Source of the DNA: Pseudomonas floridensis
GTDB lineage: Bacteria > Pseudomonadota > Gammaproteobacteria > Pseudomonadales > Pseudomonadaceae
Assembly: GCF_002087235.1 (NCBI RefSeq)
Contig: NZ_MUIO01000019.1
Span: 62,001 to 126,000 of the forward strand
DNA: 64,000 nt
Reading direction: 5' to 3'
Shown here: one piece after another, positions 8,003 to 17,443 of the stretch
Layout: each line of letters begins with the position of its first letter
Position numbering within the stretch: the first letter of the stretch is position 1
Translations under genes and position numbers: made by a program
Notes under the pieces: generated by a model
What the model saw: only the letters and a program-made list of their open reading frames with translations
Databases searched by the model: none
Told to the model about the DNA's origin: nothing

Positions 8003-9079
8003 TTACTTGCGTGTGCGGGCAGGCAGAATGTCCTTGAGCTTGGCGTGCATGCCGCGCAAGGTCTTCTCGGTGCTTTCCCAGTCGATGCAGGCGTCGGTGA
8101 TGGATACGCCGTACTGCAATTCCGACAGGTCCTTCGGAATCGCCTGACAACCCCAGTTCAGGTGGCTTTCGACCATCAGACCAATGATCGACTCGTTGCC
8201 TTCCAGAATCTGGTTGGCGACGTTTTCCATGACCAGCGGTTGCAGGGCAGGGTCCTTGTTGGAGTTGGCGTGGCTGCAATCGACCATGATATTGGGACGA
8301 ATGCCGGCCTTGTTAAGCGCCTGTTCACAGAGCGCGACGCTCACCGAGTCATAGTTGGGCTTGCCGTTGCCGCCACGCAGCACGACGTGACCATAGGCAT
8401 TGCCTTTGGTGGTGACGATGGACACGCCGCCTTCCTGGTTGATACCCAGAAAACGATGCGGGCTGGAAACTGACTGCAAGGCATTGATGGCCACGGTCAG
8501 GCCGCCATCGGTGCCGTTCTTGAAGCCAACGGCCGAGGACAGGCCGGATGCCATTTCGCGGTGCGTCTGGGATTCGGTGGTCCGGGCGCCGATGGCCGAC
8601 CAACTGATCAGGTCCTGCAGGTATTGCGGGGAGATCGGGTCCAGCGCTTCGGTCGCGGTCGGCAGGCCCATTTCGGCCAGGTCCAGCAGCAACTGACGAC
8701 CGATGTGCAGGCCGTCCTGAATCTTGAACGAGTCGTCCAGATACGGATCGTTGATCAGGCCTTTCCAGCCGACGGTCGTGCGAGGCTTCTCGAAATAGAC
8801 GCGCATCACCAGATACAGCGTGTCCGAAACCTCGGCCGCCAGTGCCTTGAGGCGTTCGGCGTATTCCTTCGCCGCTTTCAGGTCGTGGATCGAGCACGGG
8901 CCGATCACGATGAACAGGCGGTGATCATTGCCGTCGAGAATGTTGCGGATCACTTCGCGGCCCTGGCTGACGGTGTGCAAGGCAGCGTCGGTCAGAGGGA
9001 TGTCGCGCTTGAGCTGATCCGGCGTGATCAAAGTCTCGTTGGATGCAACGTTGAGGTCGTCAATCGGTAAATCAGCCAT
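8003..9079 (-). CDS. 3-deoxy-7-phosphoheptulonate (DAHP) synthase, class I
   Basis: This enzyme condenses phosphoenolpyruvate with erythrose 4-phosphate, the first step of aromatic amino-acid synthesis, in the cytosol. The 358 aa product is a full-length class I (AroFGH-type) enzyme with the conserved IGPCSIHD, KPRTTVGWKG and MVDCSHANS motifs. The start is ambiguous: ATG 9079 (MADLPIDDL) is taken as the usual start, but ATG 9091 (MSNTMADL) is in frame and neither has a strong ribosome binding site. Which amino acid inhibits it cannot be read from sequence. It is alone in its transcript, divergent from the thioredoxin-like gene. Confidence 0.94.
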   Translation of the reverse strand: MADLPIDDLNVASNETLITPDQLKRDIPLTDAALHTVSQGREVIRNILDGNDHRLFIVIGPCSIHDLKAAKEYAERLKALAAEVSDTLYLVMRVYFEKPRTTVGWKGLINDPYLDDSFKIQDGLHIGRQLLLDLAEMGLPTATEALDPISPQYLQDLISWSAIGARTTESQTHREMASGLSSAVGFKNGTDGGLTVAINALQSVSSPHRFLGINQEGGVSIVTTKGNAYGHVVLRGGNGKPNYDSVSVALCEQALNKAGIRPNIMVDCSHANSNKDPALQPLVMENVANQILEGNESIIGLMVESHLNWGCQAIPKDLSELQYGVSITDACIDWESTEKTLRGMHAKLKDILPARTRK

Positions 9080-9356
9080 CGTGTTACTCATCAGGTCGCG
9101 GGTACTGGCCGCCTGCGATCCCCTGTGCGGCGGTGCCCAGCAGGTTTGAGCGCAGTGGGGAGCGGAACCTTAGCGCGTTAACCCGCTGTTCGACAATGGG
9201 CAAAGCAGGGCATCGGGCCGGTTTACCGTCCGCCAGTCCGGGCGTCTTCGCCCGTTTTGGCCTTGGCTCACCGTGTGTCCTGCCGGGGCTGACGCATCTG
9301 TCATTTGCAACCGCGGGCCTCGCGACGGATAGTGTGCGTCCAGAGGTGAGGGTATT

Positions 9357-9695
9357 TTGTTGAGAGAACTGCAACTGAGCGACTTCGACATTGATCATCA
9401 ATTGCTCGGGCTGGGCGGCACTTCACTGCTGATTTTCACCAGCGTCGGCTGCTCCGCCTGTCGCTGGGCCCGGCAGCAATTGCCCGGCATGGAGCTGCCC
9501 GTCGATCGGTTGTGCTGGATCGACGCTCAGGACAATGGCGGCGCGGTGCAGCGTTATGAGGTATTTCATCTGCCCGCGCTGTTCGTGGTCCGGGACGGCG
9601 TGTTCTACGGTGGGCTTCGAGCGCCCCTGACCTTCGAAGGGCTGGCGTCGGCGCTGGACCGTGCGCTGTGCGGGACACCTGACGAATTGCCCTGA
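9357..9695 (+). CDS. thioredoxin-like protein with CSAC active site
   Basis: This 112 aa thioredoxin-fold protein has an N-terminal helix, a strand (TSLLIFTSVG), the redox motif CSACRWA, and later the cis-Pro strand region (FHLPALFVVRDG) and a C-terminal helix. No signal peptide is visible, so it is likely cytosolic. CSAC differs from the CGPC of thioredoxin. The start is one of two adjacent TTG codons (9357 or 9360) after GAGGTGAGGG. It ends 26 bases before the panE-like gene and may be co-transcribed with it. Confidence 0.82.
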   Translation: MLRELQLSDFDIDHQLLGLGGTSLLIFTSVGCSACRWARQQLPGMELPVDRLCWIDAQDNGGAVQRYEVFHLPALFVVRDGVFYGGLRAPLTFEGLASALDRALCGTPDELP

Positions 9696-9721
9696 AACAG
9701 ACAGTCAGCAAGAGAGACGTT

Positions 9722-10675
9722 ATGAGCAGTGAAACGAAGCGGCCGCGAATCGGCATCGTGGGCACCGGTGCCATTGGCGGCTTTTATGGCCTCATGCTGG
9801 CGCGGGCCGGATTCGATGTGCATTTCCTGCTGCGCAGTGAGTTCGACGCCGTGGTCAGCAACGGCCTGCAGGTCCACAGCGCCGTTCATGGCGATCTGCA
9901 TCTTGATCCGGTGCAGGCGTACTCTTCAGCCGCTGATGTACCGCCTTGTGACTGGTTGCTGGTCGGCACCAAAAGCACCGGCAACGCCGCGCTGGGGCCG
10001 ATCATCACTCGGATGGCGGCTGAGGGCGCGAAAGTCCTGTTGCTGCAGAACGGGTTGGCGGTTGAAGAGCAGCTGCGAGCCGTATTGCCGGAAAATCTGC
10101 ACCTGCTGGGCGGGTTGTGTTTCGTCTGTGTGCACCGCACTGCTCCGGGCATGGTCACGCATCAAGCGTTCGGAGCTGTTAGCGTGGGCTATCACAGTGG
10201 TCCGGCAGCGGATCAGGCTGAACGTCTGTCAATTGTCGAGGCTGGCGCGCAGATGTTCAGGCAGGCCGGGGTCGAGGCGCATGTGATGGCCGATCTGCAG
10301 CAGGCGCGCTGGCAGAAGCTGGTGTGGAACGTGCCGTACAACGGGCTCTCGGCATTGCTGCGTACCAGCACCTCGCAACTCATGAGTGACCCCGCCAGCC
10401 GCGAACTGGTGATGGCATTGATGGATGAGGTCGTGCAGGGCGCTCGGGCCTGCGGTCATGTCCTGCCTGACGGGTTCGCACAGCACTTGTTTGCCGTCAC
10501 TGAAAGCATGCCGGACTACAAACCCAGCATGCATCACGATCTGGTTGAAAAACGTCCGCTAGAGCTGGACGCCATTTATGCTCGTCCACTGGCCGCTGCG
10601 CTCGAGGCGGGCTGCGACATGCCGCGAATGCGCACGCTGTATCAGGCGCTGGCCTTTGTCGATCGGAACCCTTGA
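9722..10675 (+). CDS. 2-dehydropantoate 2-reductase family protein (PanE-like)
   Basis: This is a 317 aa NADPH-dependent reductase of the ketopantoate reductase/ApbA family. An N-terminal Rossmann fold has the dinucleotide motif GIVGTGAIGGFYG, followed by the family's KST and NGL segments (VGTKST, LLQNGLAVEE) and a helical C-terminal domain with the catalytic Lys region (WQKLVWNVPYNGL). Pseudomonads carry several paralogues, so this may reduce another 2-oxo acid rather than ketopantoate. It is followed after 30 bases by the 5'-nucleotidase gene. Confidence 0.9.
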   Translation: MSSETKRPRIGIVGTGAIGGFYGLMLARAGFDVHFLLRSEFDAVVSNGLQVHSAVHGDLHLDPVQAYSSAADVPPCDWLLVGTKSTGNAALGPIITRMAAEGAKVLLLQNGLAVEEQLRAVLPENLHLLGGLCFVCVHRTAPGMVTHQAFGAVSVGYHSGPAADQAERLSIVEAGAQMFRQAGVEAHVMADLQQARWQKLVWNVPYNGLSALLRTSTSQLMSDPASRELVMALMDEVVQGARACGHVLPDGFAQHLFAVTESMPDYKPSMHHDLVEKRPLELDAIYARPLAAALEAGCDMPRMRTLYQALAFVDRNP

Positions 10676-10705
10676 TGAGTACAAACCCTGAAGGTGAGCG
10701 TCCCT

Positions 10706-11611
10706 ATGGCCGATGCTGAAGACCACAAGCTGGTGCTGGCGATTTCTTCGCGAGCGCTGTTCGATCTGAGCGACAGCCATGCGGTGTACATGGCTGAGGG
10801 GGTCGAGGCCTACCGCCAGTATCAGATCGAGCACGAAGACGAAATTCTCGAGCCGGGCGATGCCTATCTGTTGGTGGAGAAGCTGCTCAGCCTCAACGCC
10901 AGCCTGAGCAAGGCGCGGGTCGAAGTGGTGCTGGTGTCGCGCAACAGTGCCGACACCGGACTGCGGGTGTTCAATTCGATTCAGCACTACGGGCTGGACA
11001 TCAGCCGCGCCGCTTTCGTTGGCGGCCGCAGTCCTTATCCTTATCTGGCGGCGTTTGGCTGCCATCTGTTTCTGTCGACCCATGCTGAGGACGTGCGCAG
11101 TGCGCTGGACGCCGGATTTGCTGCAGCGACCATCCTGTCCGGAGGGGCGCGACGGGCGGCCAGCGCGGAGTTGCGCATCGCGTTCGATGGCGATGCGGTG
11201 CTGTTTTCCGATGAGTCGGAGCGCGTCTATCAGTCAGGTGGCCTGGCCGCGTTTCAGGCCAGCGAGCGCGAGTCGGCCCGTGAGCCTTTGCGGGGCGGGC
11301 CGTTCAAGCCGTTTCTCGCGGCGCTCAACCTGTTGCAGCGTGAGTTTCCCGAGGCCAGTTGTCCGATCCGCACCGCGCTGGTGACCGCCCGTTCGGCGCC
11401 TGCCCATGAACGCGTGATCCGTACCCTGCGTGAATGGGATATCCGGCTGGATGAGTCACTGTTTCTCGGCGGGCTGCAGAAGGCGGCATTTCTTGAAGCG
11501 TTCGCCGCCGATGTGTTCTTCGACGATCAACCGGGACACTGCGAAAGGGCCCGCGAGGTAGTGGCGACCGGCCACGTGCCCCACGGAATCACCAATGAGA
11601 TCAAGCTTTGA
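10706..11611 (+). CDS. 5'-nucleotidase (cytosolic 5'-nucleotidase I-like)
   Basis: This 301 aa cytosolic protein resembles the bacterial branch of the cytosolic 5'-nucleotidase IA/IB family (HAD-like fold), which dephosphorylates nucleoside monophosphates. Recognisable segments are the N-terminal AISSRALFDLSDSH, the EVVLVSRNSADTG strand-loop, FDGDAVLFSDESE and the late acidic motif ADVFFDDQPGHCE. The start at 10706 has AAGGTGAG at the correct distance; a GTG at 10694 is in frame but less likely. It is probably transcribed with the upstream reductase gene. Confidence 0.86.
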   Translation: MADAEDHKLVLAISSRALFDLSDSHAVYMAEGVEAYRQYQIEHEDEILEPGDAYLLVEKLLSLNASLSKARVEVVLVSRNSADTGLRVFNSIQHYGLDISRAAFVGGRSPYPYLAAFGCHLFLSTHAEDVRSALDAGFAAATILSGGARRAASAELRIAFDGDAVLFSDESERVYQSGGLAAFQASERESAREPLRGGPFKPFLAALNLLQREFPEASCPIRTALVTARSAPAHERVIRTLREWDIRLDESLFLGGLQKAAFLEAFAADVFFDDQPGHCERAREVVATGHVPHGITNEIKL

Positions 11612-11702
11612 GCGGACCGACCGTCAATTGTCCGCCGTCGCAGCCTTTGGCGCGCTGCTAAGCTGAATCAATCTCCGCCATTGTGGCTGTTAGGGAGGTT
11701 GT

Positions 11703-12197
11703 ATGGTTCGTTCGATGCTGTATGCCACAGACCTCGGTCTGTACGCGCCCTATGTGACACAGCATGCGCTGGCATTGGCCCGGACGTTCGATGCCGAACT
11801 TTACGTTATCCATGTCGTAGAGCCCATGGGGCTGTTCGCCGAGTCGGTGTTGCAGAGTTATCTGGGTGAGGATGCGTTGAAGGAACTTCACAACAGGGGT
11901 GTGAGTGCGTTCATGGATGGAATAGAGCAACGGATGCTCGACGGGTTTCGTGAAGAACTGGGTGAAGGTCATAAAGACCTGTCTTTCATCCGCACAGTGC
12001 GGGTCGTTCAGGGAGAACCCTCCAGCGTTATTCTTGAGCAGGCGCGAAAACTGGATGTGGATTTGCTTGTGGTGGGCAGTCACAGCCACAGGGCGAAAGA
12101 GGGCGCGTCGATCGGTCGTACGGCCGCCAGGGTTCTACAGCTTTCCGAAGTACCGGTTTACATGGTGCCCATGATGCAGAACAGAGGGCGAGGGTAG
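11703..12197 (+). CDS. universal stress protein, UspA family
   Basis: This is a single-domain Usp of 164 aa. It opens with the usual ATDL strand (MLYATDLGLYAPY), has a mid-protein variable helix region, and ends with the nucleotide-binding signature VVGSHSHRAKEGASIGRTAARVL followed by the VPVYMVP strand. Such proteins are induced in stasis or stress and many bind ATP. The start ATG 11703 follows GGGAGG directly upstream. A gap of about 160 bases separates it from cysB. Confidence 0.93.
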   Translation: MVRSMLYATDLGLYAPYVTQHALALARTFDAELYVIHVVEPMGLFAESVLQSYLGEDALKELHNRGVSAFMDGIEQRMLDGFREELGEGHKDLSFIRTVRVVQGEPSSVILEQARKLDVDLLVVGSHSHRAKEGASIGRTAARVLQLSEVPVYMVPMMQNRGRG

Positions 12198-12346
12198 AGC
12201 GAAGGTTCAGAGGTTTAATTGGCGGTTTAAGTGAAATCGAGCGTGCCATCGCCTTACAAAGGTGATAAAAAGTTCTAGAATTATTCGCCTGACCATTAAT
12301 CCAGTTATATACCGTCGCTGATGCCCCTAGGGTTTATCTGCTTTGA

Positions 12347-13330
<984 letters not shown>

Positions 13331-13353
13331 CCGGCCCTGCACCAGACAGCGTT

Positions 13354-13383
13354 CATTGCGGGCCTGATTCGCCGCCCGCAATG
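13354..13383. terminator. hairpin between convergent cysB and cysH
   Basis: A perfect 10-bp stem CATTGCGGGC/GCCCGCAATG with a 10-base loop lies in the 81-base gap between two convergent genes. There is no T run on either side, so its role as a terminator is inferred from position only. Confidence 0.45.
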
Positions 13384-13411
13384 ACGCCGCAAAACGTCAA
13401 TCCCCGATCGG

Positions 13412-14146
13412 TCAGACCTTGGCGATCAGATTGCCTGCATGCAGGCCGCACTCTTTCTGAGTGGCCTCTTCCCACCACCAACGACCTTCGCGCTCGTGCT
13501 GGTTGGGCAGTACAGGACGTGTGCAGGGTTCGCAGCCGATACTGATGAAACCGCGCTCGTGCAGGCTGTTGTAAGGCAGTTCCAGCATCCGGATATAACC
13601 CCAGATTTCTTCACTGCTCATCTGCGCCAGCGGGTTGAACTTGTACAGCGTGCGCTCGGGTGTCGAAAACGCCGTATCGATCTCCAGCGCTGCCACCGTG
13701 CTGCGCGTGCCCGGGCTCTGGTCGCGGCGCTGGCCAGTGGCCCAGGCCTTGACGCCCGACAGCTTGCGTCGCAGCGGTTCGATCTTGCGCACCCCACAGC
13801 ATTCGCCGTGACCGTCGCGATAGAAGCTGAACAGTCCTTTTTCCTTGACGAAGGGTTCGAGCTTGCTCTGGTCTGGCGACATGATCTCAATGTCGATCTT
13901 GTAGTGCTCGCGCACTTGTTCGATGAAACGGTAGGTCTCCGGGTGCAGACGCCCGGTGTCGAGGCTGAACACCTTGACGTTTTTGTTCAGCTTCCAGGCC
14001 ATGTCCACCAGCACCACGTCTTCGGCGCCGCTGAAGGAAATCCACAGCTCGTCACCGAAATGTTCGAAGGCCAGTTTCAGAATGTCCTGCGCAGACTTGT
14101 TCGCATAAGTCGTCGCCAGCTCGGCGACGTCGAAGGGTTGGCTCAT
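13412..14146 (-). CDS. cysH: adenylyl-sulfate (APS) reductase CysH, iron-sulfur type
   Basis: This enzyme reduces activated sulfate to sulfite with thioredoxin as donor. The 244 aa product has the [10 protein letters not shown] nucleotide-binding loop, the cysteine pair at residues 116-117 (ECCGVRK), CEPC at 205-208 and the catalytic Cys in KECGLH (233). The CC plus CxxC set ligates a [4Fe-4S] cluster and marks APS reductases, as opposed to the cluster-free PAPS reductases of enterics. The start at 14146 (MSQPFDV) is the family start; the frame runs on upstream through non-coding sequence. Confidence 0.96.
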   Translation of the reverse strand: MSQPFDVAELATTYANKSAQDILKLAFEHFGDELWISFSGAEDVVLVDMAWKLNKNVKVFSLDTGRLHPETYRFIEQVREHYKIDIEIMSPDQSKLEPFVKEKGLFSFYRDGHGECCGVRKIEPLRRKLSGVKAWATGQRRDQSPGTRSTVAALEIDTAFSTPERTLYKFNPLAQMSSEEIWGYIRMLELPYNSLHERGFISIGCEPCTRPVLPNQHEREGRWWWEEATQKECGLHAGNLIAKV

Positions 14147-14320
14147 CAGGCGGCTTCCTGGGTAAAGGGTGGCGCTTAAGCGCTCGTGATGGCGGCAATG
14201 GTAACAAAATCCATCGTGCCGTGGCCGCTGCGCACCAACCCGTGGTGCGTTGCGCGGGGTAGGTCGAGCGGCTAGAGTGCGGCTTCCCTTTGTCGTGAAG
14301 TGCCCTTTGAGGAGTGTTTT

Positions 14321-14938
14321 GTGGAAATTGCCTGTCTCGATCTGGAAGGTGTGCTGGTACCGGAAATCTGGATTACCTTTGCCGAGAAAACCGGTATCCA
14401 GTCCTTGCGCGCCACGACACGGGACATTCCCGACTACGACGTGCTGATGAAGCAGCGTCTGCGCATTCTCGACGAACATGGCCTGAAGCTGTCAGACATT
14501 CAGGAAGTGATCGGCACCCTCAAACCGCTGGACGGCGCGGTAGAGTTCGTCGACTGGCTGCGCGAGCGCTTTCAGGTGGTGATTCTGTCGGACACCTTTT
14601 ATGAGTTCTCCCAGCCGCTGATGCGTCAGTTGGGCTTTCCGACCTTGCTGTGTCATCGTTTGATCACCGATGAGACCGATCGGGTCATCGGCTATCAGTT
14701 ACGTCAGAAAGACCCCAAACGCCAGTCGGTATTGGCCTTCAAGAGTCTGTATTACCGCATCATCGCGGCGGGCGATTCCTACAACGACACGACCATGCTG
14801 GGCGAGGCCGATGTCGGCATTCTGTTCCACGCCCCTGAAAATGTGATCCGCGAGTTTCCGCAGTTCCCGGCGGTGCATACCTTCGAGGACTTGAAGACGG
14901 CGTTCATCAATGCTTCGAACAGGGACCTGACGCTTTAG
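14321..14938 (+). CDS. thrH: phosphoserine phosphatase / homoserine phosphotransferase ThrH
   Basis: This is a 205 aa HAD-superfamily enzyme known from pseudomonads that dephosphorylates phosphoserine and can transfer the phosphate to homoserine. It has the aspartyl nucleophile motif with DLEG ([12 protein letters not shown]), motif [12 protein letters not shown], the Lys region DPKRQSV and motif [17 protein letters not shown]. The start is GTG 14321, supported by TTTGAGGAG upstream; earlier in-frame starts would add residues not typical for the family. Confidence 0.95.
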   Translation: MEIACLDLEGVLVPEIWITFAEKTGIQSLRATTRDIPDYDVLMKQRLRILDEHGLKLSDIQEVIGTLKPLDGAVEFVDWLRERFQVVILSDTFYEFSQPLMRQLGFPTLLCHRLITDETDRVIGYQLRQKDPKRQSVLAFKSLYYRIIAAGDSYNDTTMLGEADVGILFHAPENVIREFPQFPAVHTFEDLKTAFINASNRDLTL

Positions 14939-14983
14939 AAACGCTTCGCGCATGGCTGGCGGAAGTTGCCGTTTGCTGAACGT

Positions 14984-15000
14984 GCCCACTGCATGTGGGC
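14984..15000. terminator. hairpin between convergent thrH and pabB
   Basis: The stem GCCCAC/GTGGGC with a 5-base loop lies about 45 bases after thrH and just before the pabB stop. No T tract is present, so a terminator role is only suggested by its position between convergent genes. Confidence 0.35.
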
Positions 15001-15016
15001 GTGCACATTCAGTGCT

Positions 15017-16366
15017 TCAGAGCGCGTTCAGGGTGTCGAGCAGTACGCGGACTTTGGTAAACGTTTCCTGGTATTCCGCCTCGCACTCCGAGTCTGCGAC
15101 TATCCCGCCGCCGCCCCAGCATGAAATCACGCCGTTCTTGATCAGCAAGCTGCGGATGGCGATGGAGCTGTCCATTTCTCCGCGTACGTCCAGGTAGATC
15201 AGCGAGCCGCAATACAGGCTGCGTCGGGTCGGCTCCAGTTCGTCGATGATCTGCATGGCCCGAATCTTCGGCGCGCCGGTGATCGAACCACCGGGGAAGC
15301 TGCCGGCGATCAGGTCCAGAGCGTCATGGTCCGCCGCCAGCTCACCGGTCACGCTGCTGACCAGATGGTGCACGTTGGGGTAACTCTCCAGGCTGAACAG
15401 CTCAGGCACTCTCACCGATCCCGTTCGGCAGCTGCGGCCCAGGTCGTTGCGCAGCAAGTCGACGATCATCAGATTTTCCGCACGGTCCTTTTCACTGGCC
15501 AGCAACTGCTCGGCAAAGGCAGCGTCTTGCGCCGGGTCGGCGCCACGCGGGCGGGTGCCTTTGATCGGGCGGGTTTCGACCTGCCGATCACTGACTTTGA
15601 CGAAGCGCTCAGGGGACAGACTCAGAATCGCATCGTCGCCCGGCAGGGTCAGATAACCTGCAAAGGGTGTCGGACAGGCTGCGCGCAAGGCGCGATAGGC
15701 TTGCCAGGCGTCTCCCGAGCAGGGGGCCTGGAAGCGCTGCGTGAGATTGACCTGATAACAGTCGCCCGCCTGAATGTATGCCTGAATGCGCTCGAAGGCC
15801 GTTCGATAATCGGCGGCGTCAATGCCCGGCTGGAACGGCCGCTGCAGGGCGAACGGAGCAGAAGTCGGGCTGGCGACGCCGGTATCACTGAACACCTCGA
15901 TCAGCCGGTGCCGCTCGGTATCGGTCATGACCGGATGAAACATCAACTGGCTGGTCTGCGCCTGATGGTCGCTGATCAGTGCCCAGCCATACAGGCCCAG
16001 CCGGGCGTCGGGCAGGTGCAGGTCATCGCGGGAGTGGCTCGGCAATGGCTCCAGACGACGGCCGAAGTCGTAGCTCAGGTAGCCGATCAGTCCTCCGGCG
16101 AACGGCAGCAGGCAGCCGGGTGGCAGGTCGGCGCGACCCATCGACGCCAGCCCTTCGCGCAGTCGGCCCAGGTAGGCGCTGGCGCTTTCTCTATCCTCTG
16201 CCGCCAGGGTCTGCTGCGGCCAGGCGCTCAGCAGGTCGAAGCGACCACGTTGCGCCGTGGGTCTGCCGCTGTCGAGCAGGACTGCGCCCGGTGCCTGGCG
16301 AATCCGTGAAAAATACACGGCCGGGTCGGCGCTGTACGGCAGGGAGTGTAATGAGCAGATGGGCAT
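15017..16366 (-). CDS. pabB: aminodeoxychorismate synthase component I
   Basis: PabB uses ammonia from a glutaminase partner to convert chorismate to 4-amino-4-deoxychorismate for folate synthesis. The 449 aa product has the chorismate-binding fold with its conserved segments: LSLSPERFV, the RPIKGTRPRG loop that separates PabB from anthranilate synthase (PIKGT), DLLRNDLGR, PGGSITGAPK and the final GGGIVADSECEAEYQET. The N-terminal domain is present. The partner pabA is not in the window. It lies 96 bases downstream of the ATP-grasp gene on the same strand. Confidence 0.95.
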   Translation of the reverse strand: MPICSLHSLPYSADPAVYFSRIRQAPGAVLLDSGRPTAQRGRFDLLSAWPQQTLAAEDRESASAYLGRLREGLASMGRADLPPGCLLPFAGGLIGYLSYDFGRRLEPLPSHSRDDLHLPDARLGLYGWALISDHQAQTSQLMFHPVMTDTERHRLIEVFSDTGVASPTSAPFALQRPFQPGIDAADYRTAFERIQAYIQAGDCYQVNLTQRFQAPCSGDAWQAYRALRAACPTPFAGYLTLPGDDAILSLSPERFVKVSDRQVETRPIKGTRPRGADPAQDAAFAEQLLASEKDRAENLMIVDLLRNDLGRSCRTGSVRVPELFSLESYPNVHHLVSSVTGELAADHDALDLIAGSFPGGSITGAPKIRAMQIIDELEPTRRSLYCGSLIYLDVRGEMDSSIAIRSLLIKNGVISCWGGGGIVADSECEAEYQETFTKVRVLLDTLNAL

Positions 16367-16462
16367 GTCGTAACGTCAGTGGGGAGGCGCGGCCGGGGAT
16401 TGTAATCCGCCGGCCGGATGCCTCCTAGGGGTATGTCGGGATTGGGCAGCCGATCAGCGCAA

Positions 16463-17443
16463 TCAGGCGCTGGGTACGTGGCCGAACAGCGCCTGCACGA
16501 AGTCGACCCGTTCCTGAGGCGTTTCCTGCCGACCCTCCAGAGCCAGTTGCTCAATGCGCGCTTCCACCGCCTGGGTGCGGTGAGTCAGGCCGCTGTCGTT
16601 GGCAATCTGGATATTCAGGCCGGGACGGGCGTTGAGCTCAAGGATAAGGGGGCCTTTGTCCTGATCGAGCACCATGTCGACGCCGATGTAGCCCAGCCCG
16701 CACAACTCGTAACATTCAGCTGACAGCTTCATGAAACCGTCCCAGTTAGGCAGTTGCACGCCATCGACCGAGTTGGTGGTGTCCGGGTGTTTGCTGATGA
16801 TGCTGTTCAGCCAGGTGCCCTGCAAAGTAATACCCGTGGCCAGATCGACACCGACGCCAATGGCGCCCTGGTGCAGATTGGCCTTGCCGCCCGATTGACG
16901 TGTGGGCAGACGCAACATGGCCATCACCGGGTAGCCCATCAGCACGATAATGCGGATGTCCGGCACGCCTTCGTAACTGATGCTCTTGAATATCGGGTCC
17001 GGCGTGACCCGATATTCGATCAGCGCCCGATCGCGGTGCCCGCCCAGCGAATACAGCCCGGTCAGGATGCTGGACACCTGGTGCTCGATTTCCGACTTGC
17101 TGATGATGCGTCCCGACACCGTGCGATAGCGGTCTTCGAAGCGGTCGGCGATTACCAGAATGCCGTCGCCGCCCGCACCCTGAGCCGGTTTGATCACGAA
17201 GTCGTTGCGTCCGCCGATGATCTCGTCGAGCTGATCGATTTCCTTTTCTGTGGAAATCACGCCATACATCTCGGGCACATGAATACCCGCCTGGATGGCG
17301 CGTTCCTTGGTGATGATCTTGTCATCGACGATCGGGTACAGGCTGCGCTTGTTGTACTTGAGCACGTAATCAGCGTTACGCCGGTTGATGCCCATGATGC
17401 CGCGCGCTTCCAGCGCCTTCCAGGTTTTCCACCAGCCGATCAC
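16463..17443 (-). CDS. ATP-grasp ligase, alpha-L-glutamate ligase-like (RimK-related)
   Basis: This 326 aa ATP-grasp enzyme has the ATP-binding strand/loop FVIKPAQGAGGDGILVI, substrate-region motifs (LIEYRVTPDP, PDIRIIVLMGYPVMAMLRLPT) and the magnesium-binding end VDMVLDQDKGPLILELNARPGL. RimK relatives add amino acids to a peptide or protein terminus; its acceptor is unknown. Its start overlaps the stop of the membrane protein gene by 4 bases (17440-17443), so the two are translationally coupled. It is the last gene of a three-gene unit with a membrane inactive transglutaminase and a retropepsin-like protease. Confidence 0.9.
   Translation of the reverse strand: MIGWWKTWKALEARGIMGINRRNADYVLKYNKRSLYPIVDDKIITKERAIQAGIHVPEMYGVISTEKEIDQLDEIIGGRNDFVIKPAQGAGGDGILVIADRFEDRYRTVSGRIISKSEIEHQVSSILTGLYSLGGHRDRALIEYRVTPDPIFKSISYEGVPDIRIIVLMGYPVMAMLRLPTRQSGGKANLHQGAIGVGVDLATGITLQGTWLNSIISKHPDTTNSVDGVQLPNWDGFMKLSAECYELCGLGYIGVDMVLDQDKGPLILELNARPGLNIQIANDSGLTHRTQAVEARIEQLALEGRQETPQERVDFVQALFGHVPSA

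Noticed and set aside
9163-9191. GGAACC followed by GC-rich sequence, considered as a hrp box for a type III effector promoter
   Set aside because: The second half of the hrp box (CCAC with proper spacing) is missing, and the downstream thioredoxin-like protein is not an effector.
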